From contig JAPKBR010000001.1 in NCBI GenBank assembly GCA_028823345.1, forward strand, positions 62,001 through 126,000: a DNA stretch of 64,000 nucleotides, in the 5' to 3' direction. Shown here in pieces: positions 6,507 to 14,994 of the stretch (position 1 is its first letter; each line of letters opens with the position of its first letter). The position numbers and the translations under genes are program-made. The notes below the pieces were generated by a model, which was not told the DNA's origin, made no database searches, and saw only the letters and a list, made by a program, of their open reading frames with translations. This stretch comes from Planctomycetota bacterium. Its GTDB lineage: Bacteria > Planctomycetota > UBA1135 > GCA-002686595.

Positions 6507-9458
6507 ATGATTGATCAAGGTTTCCCGGAGTCCTCCTCCGGTGGGTCGGACACGTCCGACCATTCCTCAGAACGCGCCCAGGGCCGTTCCACACGCACTC
6601 GCAGCTCTTCCACACCAAAATCCAGCAGCGGTTCCTCCTTTGGAGCCGGCCTAGATAAAGGTGCCTCCCGGGAAGCTCCACCCAAGAGTCCTTCTCGCCG
6701 CCGAACCAGCTCCAGCGATGGGGACGGCGATGGTGATGGTGACGAAAACCGTCCCCGCCGCCGTCGAGGCAGTCGTGGGGGCCGTTCCCGTGGCAAGTCC
6801 AGCCGGAGCGAGGGCGAGGATGCCCGCGAGAACTCCGAAGGTGATTCCGAGCGGCGGCCCAGCCGTGAGCGTGACGATCGCGGAGACCGCGAGAACTCCG
6901 AAGGTGATTCCGAGCGGCGCCCCAGCCGTGGCCGCGGAGACCGCGAGAGATCCGAAGGTGATTCCGAGCGGCGCTCCAGCCGTGGTCGTGGAGACCGCGA
7001 GAGATCCGAAGGTGATTCCGAGCGGCGTTCCAGCCGTGAGCGTGAAGACCGCGGAGACGACCAGGAGCGGGGCGAAGAGCGCCCCAACCGCCGTCGGCGG
7101 GGAGGCCGCGGCCGCCGTCGTCGCAGCTCGGATGACTCCGAGGGCGGCGAGCAGTCCTCTGATCTCGATCGCGAGAAAGAGGGGCAGGAGCAATCCGAAG
7201 ACCGGGCTTCCAAAAAGAAGTCTCGCAAGACTCGTGGTCGAACCCGGGGCAAGTCCACGGACGAGGGCGATGGGGCGGAGGATTCTTCCGATCATGACGG
7301 CCGTCGTAGGTCGCGCAGCGAATCTGACGATGGCCAGGATGACGAAGGCGGCAAGAAGACCAGCCGTAAAAAGACAAGTCGTAAGAAGACCGGACGCAAA
7401 GAGACCGAGCGGACCAAGAGCACTAAGAAATCCGCCAAGAAGAGCAGCAAGAAGAGCAGCCGGAGGGGTTCGGAACGCGATTCCCAGGCTGACTCGAGAG
7501 ACGGTGGTTCTTCGAGCAAGAAGACGCGCCGTCGCAGTCGCGCCAAGGGCCCGGAAGGGTCTGAGGACTCCGATGAGTTGCTTCCCAAGGTTAGAAAGGT
7601 TTCTCTCTCCGCCGAGGAGAAAGTCGCCGCCGCCGAAAAAGCGCGGGTGATGCGAATCCTGGTCAATGGTTCTGACCCTGAAGAGCAGCGTGTGGTCGTG
7701 GTGGGCGAGGACGAACGGATCTCCGACCTCTTGATGACCTCAGACAGCCAGAAGACTTTGGTCAACGATATTTATCGTGGCCGGGTGGTCAATCTGGAGC
7801 CCGCGATCGGCGCAGCTTTCATCGACTTTGGGCAAGGCCGCAATGGCTTCCTGCACATTTCCGATGTGATGCCCACTTACGGGGAAAAGGATTTCAAGCT
7901 CGAGAATCTCTTGACCGCCAACATGGCCCAAGAGGAGCATCCCGATGATGTGGACGTGGACGACGACGATCACCATGAAGATGGTTTCGACGATATTCAT
8001 GAGCACGATCACGACGAGGATCACGACGAGGATCATGACGAAGATCATGACGAAGATCATGACGAAGATCATGACGAAGATCACGACGGGGACGGAGCCA
8101 AGATGGACGCTAGGGCCAAGGCTCGGGCCCGTCGCATGGCAGAGAAAGACGCCCCCAAGAGCCGCAAGGAACCTGCGCGCAGGGAAGTTCGCCGGCGCGC
8201 ACATCGCAAGGAGCCCATTACCGATGTGCTTAAGGTCGGCGATCAGGTCGTGGTCCAGATCACCAAGGATGCGATCGGCGACAAGGGGCCGACCCTGACG
8301 ACTTATGTCTCGATCCCAGGGCGCTACCTGGTGTTGATGCCTTCGATGGCGCGCACTGGAGTGAGCAAGAAGATTCCCGACGAGAAAGAGCGTCGGCGCC
8401 TCAAGCGCGTACTGTCGGGCATGAACTGTCCCGACGAAATGGGCGTGATCGTGCGTACTGCTGGCGTGGGCCGGCGTAAGACCGATCTACAGCGTGACCT
8501 GGACTACCTGATGGAAGTTTGGGATACCTTCAGCAAACGCCTCAAGCGGGGTCATGGGCCGGCGCCCATCTACCAGGAATCTGACTTGGCCATCCGCACC
8601 ATGCGCGATCTGTTCGATGAGCAGACCAAGGTGGTGATGGTGGACGACATGGAACTCTTCGAAGAAATGCAGACCTTTGCCGAGCAGCTGATGCCCGAGC
8701 AGATGCACCGCATCGAACGCTATGAGGGCGATCGTCCGATCTTCCACCACTTCGGCATCGAACAGGACTTCGAGCGTGTGTTCACACGGAAGCTAGAGTT
8801 GCCTTCGGGCGGCTCTGTGGTCTTTGACCAAGCAGAGGCTTTGGTGGCTATCGACATTAACTCCGGGCGGACGCGCACCAAGGGCCATGACTTTGAAAAG
8901 GTGGCCCTCAAGACCAACATGGAAGCGGTGCCGGAAATCGCCCGTCAAATCCGCCTGCGGGATTTGGGTGGTATTGTGGTGATCGACTTCATCGACATGA
9001 TGCGACCCGCGAGCAACCGTCAGGTCGAGAAGACCTTGCGCACGGAATTGGCCGGCGATCGGGCGCGTTCGAAGCTTGGCCGTATCGGCCAATTTGGCTT
9101 GCTGGAGATGACCCGTCAAAGGCTCGGTCCCGGCACTCACAAGAAAGTGTTCACCGCCTGCTACCGCTGCCGAGGAACGGGTCGCTTGCGCACGGTGGAA
9201 TCCAGAGCCCAGGCAATCCTGCGCCGATTGGGTTCGGCAGTGACCCTCAAGGGGTTCTCGACCATCGAAGTGCGGGCCCATCCGTCGGTGGTCCAGTACC
9301 TCGGAGAGCGACTTTCCGACTGGACTCGGGCCATCGAGCACCGCTCCGAGAAGAAGCTGCTCTTTGTGGAGGTTCCCGAGCAACAAGAAGATTCGGTCCT
9401 GCGTTATCTGCGGGCGGATGGCCGGGAAGTGCGCCCTGGAGGCCGTCGCAAGCGGTAG
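6507..9458 (+). CDS. rne: RNase E/G family endoribonuclease with long disordered N-terminus
   Basis: A 983-residue Rne/Rng enzyme that cleaves single-stranded RNA in mRNA decay and rRNA/tRNA maturation. Residues 1 to about 380 are highly charged, rich in Arg, Ser, Glu, Asp and Lys, with four near-identical repeats (6828-7052). An S1 domain (about 415-608) is split by an acidic/histidine insertion with seven DHDE units (residues 501-528). The catalytic core is intact: VAIDINSGR supplies Asp783 and VVIDFIDMM Asp827, matching the two magnesium-binding aspartates of E. coli RNase E. The zinc-link cysteines are present as CYRC. There is no long C-terminal scaffold as in E. coli; the disordered part is N-terminal instead. 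ATG at 6507 has no Shine-Dalgarno. Confidence 0.93.
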   Translation: MIDQGFPESSSGGSDTSDHSSERAQGRSTRTRSSSTPKSSSGSSFGAGLDKGASREAPPKSPSRRRTSSSDGDGDGDGDENRPRRRRGSRGGRSRGKSSRSEGEDARENSEGDSERRPSRERDDRGDRENSEGDSERRPSRGRGDRERSEGDSERRSSRGRGDRERSEGDSERRSSREREDRGDDQERGEERPNRRRRGGRGRRRRSSDDSEGGEQSSDLDREKEGQEQSEDRASKKKSRKTRGRTRGKSTDEGDGAEDSSDHDGRRRSRSESDDGQDDEGGKKTSRKKTSRKKTGRKETERTKSTKKSAKKSSKKSSRRGSERDSQADSRDGGSSSKKTRRRSRAKGPEGSEDSDELLPKVRKVSLSAEEKVAAAEKARVMRILVNGSDPEEQRVVVVGEDERISDLLMTSDSQKTLVNDIYRGRVVNLEPAIGAAFIDFGQGRNGFLHISDVMPTYGEKDFKLENLLTANMAQEEHPDDVDVDDDDHHEDGFDDIHEHDHDEDHDEDHDEDHDEDHDEDHDEDHDGDGAKMDARAKARARRMAEKDAPKSRKEPARREVRRRAHRKEPITDVLKVGDQVVVQITKDAIGDKGPTLTTYVSIPGRYLVLMPSMARTGVSKKIPDEKERRRLKRVLSGMNCPDEMGVIVRTAGVGRRKTDLQRDLDYLMEVWDTFSKRLKRGHGPAPIYQESDLAIRTMRDLFDEQTKVVMVDDMELFEEMQTFAEQLMPEQMHRIERYEGDRPIFHHFGIEQDFERVFTRKLELPSGGSVVFDQAEALVAIDINSGRTRTKGHDFEKVALKTNMEAVPEIARQIRLRDLGGIVVIDFIDMMRPASNRQVEKTLRTELAGDRARSKLGRIGQFGLLEMTRQRLGPGTHKKVFTACYRCRGTGRLRTVESRAQAILRRLGSAVTLKGFSTIEVRAHPSVVQYLGERLSDWTRAIEHRSEKKLLFVEVPEQQEDSVLRYLRADGREVRPGGRRKR
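6828..7052 (+). repeat. four in-frame tandem repeats in RNase E N-terminus
   Basis: Four direct repeats begin at 6828, 6891, 6945 and 6999. The first is 63 bp and the next three are 54 bp each. Each encodes a version of SEGDSERRxSR followed by an Arg/Asp-rich linker. Copies 3 and 4 are the most alike, which suggests recent expansion by slippage or unequal exchange. All lengths are multiples of three, so the frame is kept. Confidence 0.9.
8007..8090 (+). repeat. seven 12-bp repeats encoding DHDE inside the S1 domain
   Basis: Seven consecutive 12-bp units of the form GATCAYGACGAR encode Asp-His-Asp-Glu seven times; the last unit ends in Gly instead of Glu. The tract is inserted between the two halves of the S1 domain of RNase E. 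The alternating Asp/His pattern could bind divalent metal, which is inference. Confidence 0.9.
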
Positions 9459-9613
9459 ACGCCGGTTGATCCCCCTTCAGGGGACTCAAAATGGCGAATC
9501 AATTGCTCTCCGGCCTTGCGCTGGGGGGGACTCCCCGCTACGTTGCTCGGCCTTAATCGTCCATCTAGGACGTCCGCGGGTGGATTTCACCGCGGGAAAA
9601 CACGGACAGAACT

Positions 9614-9928
9614 GTGTACGCAATAATCTCAGACAGAAACCAACAAAGCACCGTACGCGTCGGAGACGTGGTCACGTGTGATCTCATGGATGGAGCCGAA
9701 CCCGGCTCGTCCATAACCTTCGAGAATGTCCTGCTCATCGGCAACGAGGGCACCGTCCAGATCGGTACACCGATGCTTGACGGCGCCAACGTAAAAGGAG
9801 AAGTGATCGGCGAAACCAAGGGGAAGAAACTCGTGATCTTCCGCTTCCGCCGTCGCAAGAATATCCGCCGTAAGACCGGTCACCGGCAGCATTACACTCA
9901 AGTACGTATTACGGAGATCAGCGCCTGA
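9614..9928 (+). CDS. rplU: 50S ribosomal protein L21
   Basis: A 104-residue L21 of normal length, part of the large ribosomal subunit, where it contacts 23S rRNA near L20. The C-terminal basic signature FRFRRRKNIRRKTGHRQHYT is characteristic. The start is a GTG at 9614 (Met-Tyr-Ala-Ile); there is no upstream ATG. A bulged hairpin (about 9580-9597) lies just before the start and could be a leader element, but no known L21 leader is claimed. It is followed 18 bp later by rpmA, the standard rplU-rpmA-obg order. Confidence 0.96.
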   Translation: MYAIISDRNQQSTVRVGDVVTCDLMDGAEPGSSITFENVLLIGNEGTVQIGTPMLDGANVKGEVIGETKGKKLVIFRFRRRKNIRRKTGHRQHYTQVRITEISA

Positions 9929-9946
9929 GGCGCGAGGGAGCATTCA

Positions 9947-10195
9947 ATGGCACATAAGAAGGGTCAAGGAGCAACACGCAACGGTCGTGATTCAAATCCT
10001 CAATTTCGCGGCGTTAAGCGCTATGGCGGCCAGGCCGTCACTCCCGGCACGATTCTCGTCCGCCAATGCGGAACGCGCTTCAAGCGCGGGATCAACGTGG
10101 GAATCGGCAAGGACTACACACTCTTTTCTCTGATCGACGGCACCGTGCGCTTCCAGACTGGACGCCGGGTTCACGTGGATCCTATTGCTGAGTAG
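9947..10195 (+). CDS. rpmA: 50S ribosomal protein L27
   Basis: An 82-residue L27, which reaches toward the peptidyl-transferase centre. The N-terminus [16 protein letters not shown] is the unprocessed bacterial form, so there is no Firmicutes-type cleaved leader. GVKRYGG and [12 protein letters not shown] are family motifs. A good Shine-Dalgarno (GAGGGAG, 9934-9940) precedes the ATG. It sits between rplU and obgE and is surely part of the same transcript. Confidence 0.97.
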   Translation: MAHKKGQGATRNGRDSNPQFRGVKRYGGQAVTPGTILVRQCGTRFKRGINVGIGKDYTLFSLIDGTVRFQTGRRVHVDPIAE

Positions 10196-10275
10196 TTTGG
10201 TGCTGGAATGGTAGACCCTGGGAAACAACCCAGGTGACTCCCCCGGCCCCAGGACTCGGCGCAGGAAGCACAACC

Positions 10276-11295
10276 ATGTTCCGCGACGAAGCATTGATCG
10301 AAGTTGCCGCTGGCAAGGGTGGTGATGGTATGTCCTCATTCCACCGGGAGAAGTACGTCCAAAAGGGCGGTCCCGATGGTGGAGATGGAGGGCGCGGTGG
10401 AGACGTCATTTTGGCTGCTTCTGAATCCGTGCACTCTCTCCTGCGTGTGGCCCGTGCTCACCGCTATCTGGCCAAGGATGGCCGCCCCGGAGGCACCAAC
10501 CAGCGCTCGGGACGTTCCGCCGAGCACGTGCGAATCGAAGTCCCCCCGGGCACCCAGGTCTTTGACGCGGAGCACGGCAACCTGTTGTTTGACCTGGACG
10601 AGCGCGATTCCCAAGTGGTGATCGTCAAGGGAGGCAAGGGAGGCCTGGGCAACCAGCACTTTGCCACTTCCACCATTCAGGTTCCGACCACAGCCTATCC
10701 CGGCAAGCCCGGGGAAAAGCGCCACTTGCGCTTGGAACTGAAAGTGATCGCTGAGGTGGGCCTGTTGGGCTTGCCGAATGCGGGCAAGAGTACTTTCCTT
10801 TCAACGGTCACCGCCGCCCAGCCGAAAATCGCGAGTTACCCATTTACGACCCTCGTGCCCCAGGTGGGGATGGTGGACTTGTCCGGTTATCGCAGCCTCT
10901 TGCTGGCAGACCTGCCGGGTTTGGTAAAGGGCGCGAGCGATGGCCTGGGCCTAGGACACACCTTTCTCAAGCACTTGGAGCGCTGCAGTGTCTTGCTGCA
11001 GTTTGTAGATGTGCATCCCGAGGCAGTGGATGATCCGGTAGAGGCCTTTGAGGTTCTCGACCGGGAATTGCAGCTGGTTTCCTCGGACTTGCACTCCCGG
11101 CCACGGTTGGTGGTGGGCACCAAGCACTTCGAAGACGAAGGCTCCAGCGAGCGGCTCAAGTGTCTGGATGAGGCTGTGCAAGCCGCCGGTCATCAGCCGG
11201 TCGTGGGTCTTTCGTCCGTACTGGGCACTGGGGTTCCGGGTCTGCTTGAACAGCTCTGGAAGCTGGTGCATCCCGGCGACATTATTCCCAGCTGA
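10276..11295 (+). CDS. obgE: Obg-family GTPase with altered G4 motif
   Basis: A 339-residue Obg GTPase involved in large-subunit assembly and stress control. The start is set at ATG 10276: AGGAAG (10262-10267) lies upstream and the product begins MFRDEALIEVAAGKGGDG, the normal start of the glycine-rich Obg fold. A GTG at 10234 would add 14 unrelated residues. G1 is GLPNAGKST, the switch region is YPFTTLVPQVG and G3 is DLPGL. The usual G4 NKxD is replaced by TKHF (in VVGTKHFEDEG), and G5 is LSS. No C-terminal OCT domain is present. Everything except G4 is typical. Confidence 0.93.
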   Translation: MFRDEALIEVAAGKGGDGMSSFHREKYVQKGGPDGGDGGRGGDVILAASESVHSLLRVARAHRYLAKDGRPGGTNQRSGRSAEHVRIEVPPGTQVFDAEHGNLLFDLDERDSQVVIVKGGKGGLGNQHFATSTIQVPTTAYPGKPGEKRHLRLELKVIAEVGLLGLPNAGKSTFLSTVTAAQPKIASYPFTTLVPQVGMVDLSGYRSLLLADLPGLVKGASDGLGLGHTFLKHLERCSVLLQFVDVHPEAVDDPVEAFEVLDRELQLVSSDLHSRPRLVVGTKHFEDEGSSERLKCLDEAVQAAGHQPVVGLSSVLGTGVPGLLEQLWKLVHPGDIIPS

Positions 11296-11417
11296 GAGAC
11301 ACCTAGGCTCGGGCGAGTTCCAGCCCATGGTCTCACTTTGGGACTGGTCAAGGCGCTGGACGGTGCTGGACGATAAGGACGAGGTCGACTCCATTCAGTC
11401 CAAACCCACGCCTGATC

Positions 11418-12908
11418 GTGCCCAGCCCCGAATTTCAAATCCCTGACGACGAGTTCTCTTTCCGCAATGTGGCTCCCGCCGAGCCCCAGGAACCCGAGGC
11501 CGGCAGCCCGGAAGGTGTTCCGGCATACACGGTCCCGCTTGAGACTAGGGAGCCCACCCAAGTGGACTCTGAGGTGAACTCCGAGAACGAGATCCCGAAG
11601 AGCGGACCTCGACGCAGGTTTGAGTCCGTCCCGTCAGTGGGGGAGACTTCTGAATCTGTCCAGGAACCGGATATTGCGTCCTTGAGCTCGGATTCAGCAT
11701 CGAACGAGAAGGCGCCGCCATCTTCGCTTCAACAAACGGGGATCTCGCCGCGGCACCAAATCGAGGCATGGCTTGCGGCCATGGTCCACGACGGGGCCAG
11801 TGACATCATCTTGCGTGCAGGGGGACGGCCATCCCTGCGTGTGGGCGGCAACATTCGCTTTCTGCCCGGAAAGGTTCCCGGTCCGGGCCCTATGAAAGAA
11901 GTGCTCGAAGGGATCTTAGGACCCCGCCGTTGGGAGGAGTGGAACGAAAGCGGCTCGGCGGATTCGGCGATTCAGCTCGACGGGCTAGGTCGCTTTAGGA
12001 TCAACGCCTATCGCCAAATGGGCGAGCCCGCCATGGTGATTCGGCGCGTGAATGAAAGCGCGCCTGACCTGAGCCAACTGGGTTTGCCCCATGAGGAACT
12101 CGAAACATTGGCTTCTCGTCAGCGTGGTTTAATCCTCGTCACCGGAGTCGCGGGGTCGGGTAAGTCAACCACCCTAGGCGGGATGATCCAGCATATTAAT
12201 AGCACCCAAGAGCGCCACATCATCACTCTTGAGGACCCGGTAGAGTTGCTCTTCAAGGAGAAGCGCAGCGTGATTAGCCAGCGCGAGGTGGGAACGGATA
12301 CCACCTCGTTTAGCGACGGCTTGCGCCACGCCCTGCGCCAAAGTCCAGATGTGATCCTGATCGGCGAGGTGCGAGATGCTACCACTGTTGTCGCGGCCCT
12401 AGAGGCCACGGAGACTGGGCACTTGGTGATGAGCACTATGCACACGGTCAACGCGGCTCAGACCATCGACCGCATACTTGGCTTCTTCGGTACAGAACGA
12501 CATGCGCAGGTGCGTCAGCGCTTGGCGGATAACCTAGCGGGAGTTCTCTCCCAACGTCTCGTGCCCGCTCGGGATGGGGGACTGGTGCCGGCCTTTGAGC
12601 TGATGATCCCTTCGCCCCATGTGCGAGAGTTGATCGAGGAGGGCCGCACGGGGGAAATTGCCAAGGTGATTGAATCCATCGGCGAAGGAGGGTTGGTGTC
12701 CTTCAATCACAGCTTGCTGCGCCTCGTGGAGCAGCGCGTAGTGGACCTCGATGATGCCCTGGCCAGTTCCGATCGACCAGAAGAGTTGCTGCTGAGCCTG
12801 CGTGGGATTCGCGGAAGCGCGAAGCGCGTGAAGTTGCCGGAAAACGACGGCCGAACGGGGGAGCCCCCTCCTGAGTCCGGTTCCGGTGGTTTGCGTCTGG
12901 CCCAATAG
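11418..12908 (+). CDS. PilT-like secretion/retraction ATPase with disordered leader
   Basis: A 496-residue hexameric ATPase of the PilT/GspE class. About 105 N-terminal residues are Pro/Glu/Ser-rich and look disordered; the PilT-like domain begins near IEAWLAAMVHDGASDIIL. Walker A is TGVAGSGKST (about 242-251), the Asp-box and Walker B region reads DVILIGEVRD, and the His box is TGHLVMSTMHT. It lacks the tetracysteine of PilB, so it is a retraction-type (PilT/PilU) motor rather than the extension ATPase. The start is GTG 11418. It lies apart from the other pilT at 33830, giving two PilT-type motors. Confidence 0.88.
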   Translation: MPSPEFQIPDDEFSFRNVAPAEPQEPEAGSPEGVPAYTVPLETREPTQVDSEVNSENEIPKSGPRRRFESVPSVGETSESVQEPDIASLSSDSASNEKAPPSSLQQTGISPRHQIEAWLAAMVHDGASDIILRAGGRPSLRVGGNIRFLPGKVPGPGPMKEVLEGILGPRRWEEWNESGSADSAIQLDGLGRFRINAYRQMGEPAMVIRRVNESAPDLSQLGLPHEELETLASRQRGLILVTGVAGSGKSTTLGGMIQHINSTQERHIITLEDPVELLFKEKRSVISQREVGTDTTSFSDGLRHALRQSPDVILIGEVRDATTVVAALEATETGHLVMSTMHTVNAAQTIDRILGFFGTERHAQVRQRLADNLAGVLSQRLVPARDGGLVPAFELMIPSPHVRELIEEGRTGEIAKVIESIGEGGLVSFNHSLLRLVEQRVVDLDDALASSDRPEELLLSLRGIRGSAKRVKLPENDGRTGEPPPESGSGGLRLAQ

Positions 12909-13205
12909 GAAGCTGGCCTGTGGGGATGCCCATGGGGCTGAGGGCACCGGGGACTCGGACTAGAACGGGGTGCTAGGAATTAAGAACCGTGAGTTTTGGG
13001 CCCTCCGGAGGGAATATCCCCCCCTCTGGTGCGTCAGAACAGGGCGGGCACTTGGTTTTCGAAGGGTTTTCCCCCTTGCGGTGGCCTGGGGAGGTCGGAC
13101 CAGCCATGATGGGCCGCACTAAACAGCCAGCAGGCCCCGCCAGCAGACACTATCGCCGAGCCGCTCCCGGCCCGGAACGCCCCTAGAGGCCGACCTACCA
13201 AATCC
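12909..13205 (+). other. intergenic region before the GspC-like gene
   Basis: About 300 bp with no credible gene. A 12-bp perfect palindrome CCCTCCGGAGGG lies at 13001-13012. A TGCTAGGAAT segment at 12971-12980 resembles an extended -10 element but is more than 220 bp from the next start. Confidence 0.4.
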
Positions 13206-14201
13206 ATGAAGGCATCATCCATCACCCTCCTTTGCTGGGCCACCAGCGTTGCCGCTGCCGTGGGCCTTGGGGCCACCGTGGTGGATTTCCGCGGCCGCCT
13301 CAACACCATGAGCAGTCCGTTCGACGAGGCTCAAGTGCGCGGCATCCTGGAGTCAGGCATTCAGATTCAGGATGCGCGCGCCACGACGGTGGACTACAAC
13401 CAACAGGTGCGGCCTCTGTGGATCAACATGAACTGGACCGGCAAGCCCCCCGAAATCGTGGTGGCTCCGACGACCCAAAAGGGCCCCGAAAAACCCAAGT
13501 ACCAGCCGGTGGCCGAAGTGCTCTCGATCCTCTACTTGCAGGTTGACGTGGTGGATCCCGGCAAGTCGGTGATTATGGTGCGTTACAAGGCTGAAGGGGA
13601 AACGGCCAACTTGAAAGTGGGCGATAGCCTGCCCGCTCCGAATGAGGGCATCGTCGTGAAACGGATTCATCCCGAGGCGGTGGAGTTTGCTTTCCCCGAC
13701 AACGCCGATCGCGAGAACGAGACCATTGTGCCTGGCCTTCATGACGGCGACATCTTGATCCACGTGGTGGGTGCGGGAAGCATCGTGCAGCCTATGCGTG
13801 ATGAGATGCCCACATTCACCAAGCCCGTGGCTGTGGTTGCTCTGGATACTCGCAGCTTGGGTGGCAACACCTGGGAACTCGGCACCAATGACATGGCAGA
13901 GTTCGGCGAGGACTACCAGCGCATCTTGACCCAGGATGTGCAGATGCGCACGCACTTTGACAAGGACGGCAAGCGCTCAGGGGTTGAAATTACCGAGGTC
14001 AAGCCTGGTTCTATTGCTTCCAGGCACGGGGTTAAGTCGGGAGACATTGTGATCTCAATCAACGGCTATCCGGTGAGCAGCAAGCAGGAGGCGATCAAGT
14101 TCGTCAAGAACAACAAGGACACCTACACCGTGTGGGAAGTGGTGGTCGAGAACATGGGCCGCCGAACTACCAAGGTCTACCGTAGCCCCGAATCCGATTG
14201 A
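13206..14201 (+). CDS. GspC/PulC-like inner-membrane PDZ protein
   Basis: A 331-residue protein with an N-terminal membrane anchor (about residues 5-24). A middle domain around residues 110-165 (YLQVDVVDPGKSVIMVRY ... LKVGDSLPAPNEGIVVKRIHPEAVEFAF) resembles the HR domain of GspC and the PilP beta domain. A C-terminal PDZ domain (about 250-325, EVKPGSIASRHGVKSGDIVISINGYPV) completes the GspC layout. GspC links the inner-membrane platform of type II secretion to the secretin. Here it stands without other gsp genes but near pilus genes. A generic PDZ scaffold is the alternative. Its stop overlaps the TTG start of coaX. Confidence 0.68.
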   Translation: MKASSITLLCWATSVAAAVGLGATVVDFRGRLNTMSSPFDEAQVRGILESGIQIQDARATTVDYNQQVRPLWINMNWTGKPPEIVVAPTTQKGPEKPKYQPVAEVLSILYLQVDVVDPGKSVIMVRYKAEGETANLKVGDSLPAPNEGIVVKRIHPEAVEFAFPDNADRENETIVPGLHDGDILIHVVGAGSIVQPMRDEMPTFTKPVAVVALDTRSLGGNTWELGTNDMAEFGEDYQRILTQDVQMRTHFDKDGKRSGVEITEVKPGSIASRHGVKSGDIVISINGYPVSSKQEAIKFVKNNKDTYTVWEVVVENMGRRTTKVYRSPESD

Positions 14202-14992
14202 GTTCAGCCGCGGGGGGGCCACTCCCAGATCCCGGGAGCCCTGGATCTTTTTGCTTTGACCTGGGTAATACCCGGGCGAAGCTGATTTGGGTGCCTGTGG
14301 CCGCGGAGCCCCGGGTGCTCTTTACCGGTCGGTTCGAGGCTTTGATCGTTGCGCTCTCCAGTGGGGATCTGCAGCCGGTGGCCAAGGCCGTAGACCAACC
14401 TCGCTTGATTTGCAGCGTGCGCGAGGCTGAGGCCGCCGCCGAACTTGGACGTTGCCTCATGGGCGCGTCTCCCGTCGTGGTGGATCCGCCCCATGGATTG
14501 TCCATAGAGGTCGATGAGCCGGAAAGCGTCGGTTCTGACCGTCTGTTCGCCGTACGGGGCGCCCTTGAGCATCGCCCCCAAAACTGGATCGTAGTTCAGG
14601 TCGGTACGGCGTTGACTGTGGATGCGGTTCGTTGGACTGGAGAGCAGGGCGTATTTCTGGGGGGAGCAATTGCTCCCGGGCCACGGCTCTTGTCCGAGGC
14701 CTTGAACGCCGGGGGAGCTCGCTTGCCCTTGGTCGATCCTCAACCGAATGTTCCGGCTACTGGTGGTAACACGGAACGAGCCCTGGCCGCGGGAATCGCC
14801 ATTGGTCTTGGGGGTGCGGCTCAAGCGCTCGTGCGCGAGATTGCCCGGGAAGCGGGTTGGCCCGCTGCGCCGGTGATGCTCACCGGGGGCGCGCGGGGAT
14901 TCGTGCGCGCCGCTCTTGGGGAAGGTCCGGGGGCTCTCCATGAGGAGGAGCATCTCGTGGCTCGGGGCATGGCTGCGGGCTACGGAGCATAA
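14198..14992 (+). CDS. coaX: type III pantothenate kinase
   Basis: A 264-residue CoaX, which phosphorylates pantothenate in the first step of coenzyme A synthesis and belongs to the ASKHA (acetate/sugar kinase, Hsp70, actin) fold. The phosphate motif is FDLGNTRAKL. GSDRLFAV holds the conserved GxDR aspartate used as catalytic base, and GGAIAPG is the family glycine motif. The usual (D/E)xGTAxT motif reads QVGTALTVD, so the first acidic residue is Gln. The start is TTG 14198, coupled to the upstream stop (TTGA). The mnmE-like gene follows after 2 bp. Confidence 0.88.
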   Translation: MSSAAGGPLPDPGSPGSFCFDLGNTRAKLIWVPVAAEPRVLFTGRFEALIVALSSGDLQPVAKAVDQPRLICSVREAEAAAELGRCLMGASPVVVDPPHGLSIEVDEPESVGSDRLFAVRGALEHRPQNWIVVQVGTALTVDAVRWTGEQGVFLGGAIAPGPRLLSEALNAGGARLPLVDPQPNVPATGGNTERALAAGIAIGLGGAAQALVREIAREAGWPAAPVMLTGGARGFVRAALGEGPGALHEEEHLVARGMAAGYGA

Positions 14993-14994
14993 CC

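Noticed and set aside
6828..7052. Regular repeats that could be mistaken for a CRISPR array
   Set aside because: The repeats are in frame, adjacent without unique spacers, and encode protein.
6661..7650. A 329-codon open frame in another frame of the RNase E N-terminal region
   Set aside because: It is an Ala/Pro/Arg-rich shadow of the repetitive, high-GC segment; the RNase E frame continues into a clear catalytic domain.
9471..9486. Small CCCC/GGGG hairpin after the RNase E gene as a terminator
   Set aside because: Only about 5 bp of stem and no T-run.
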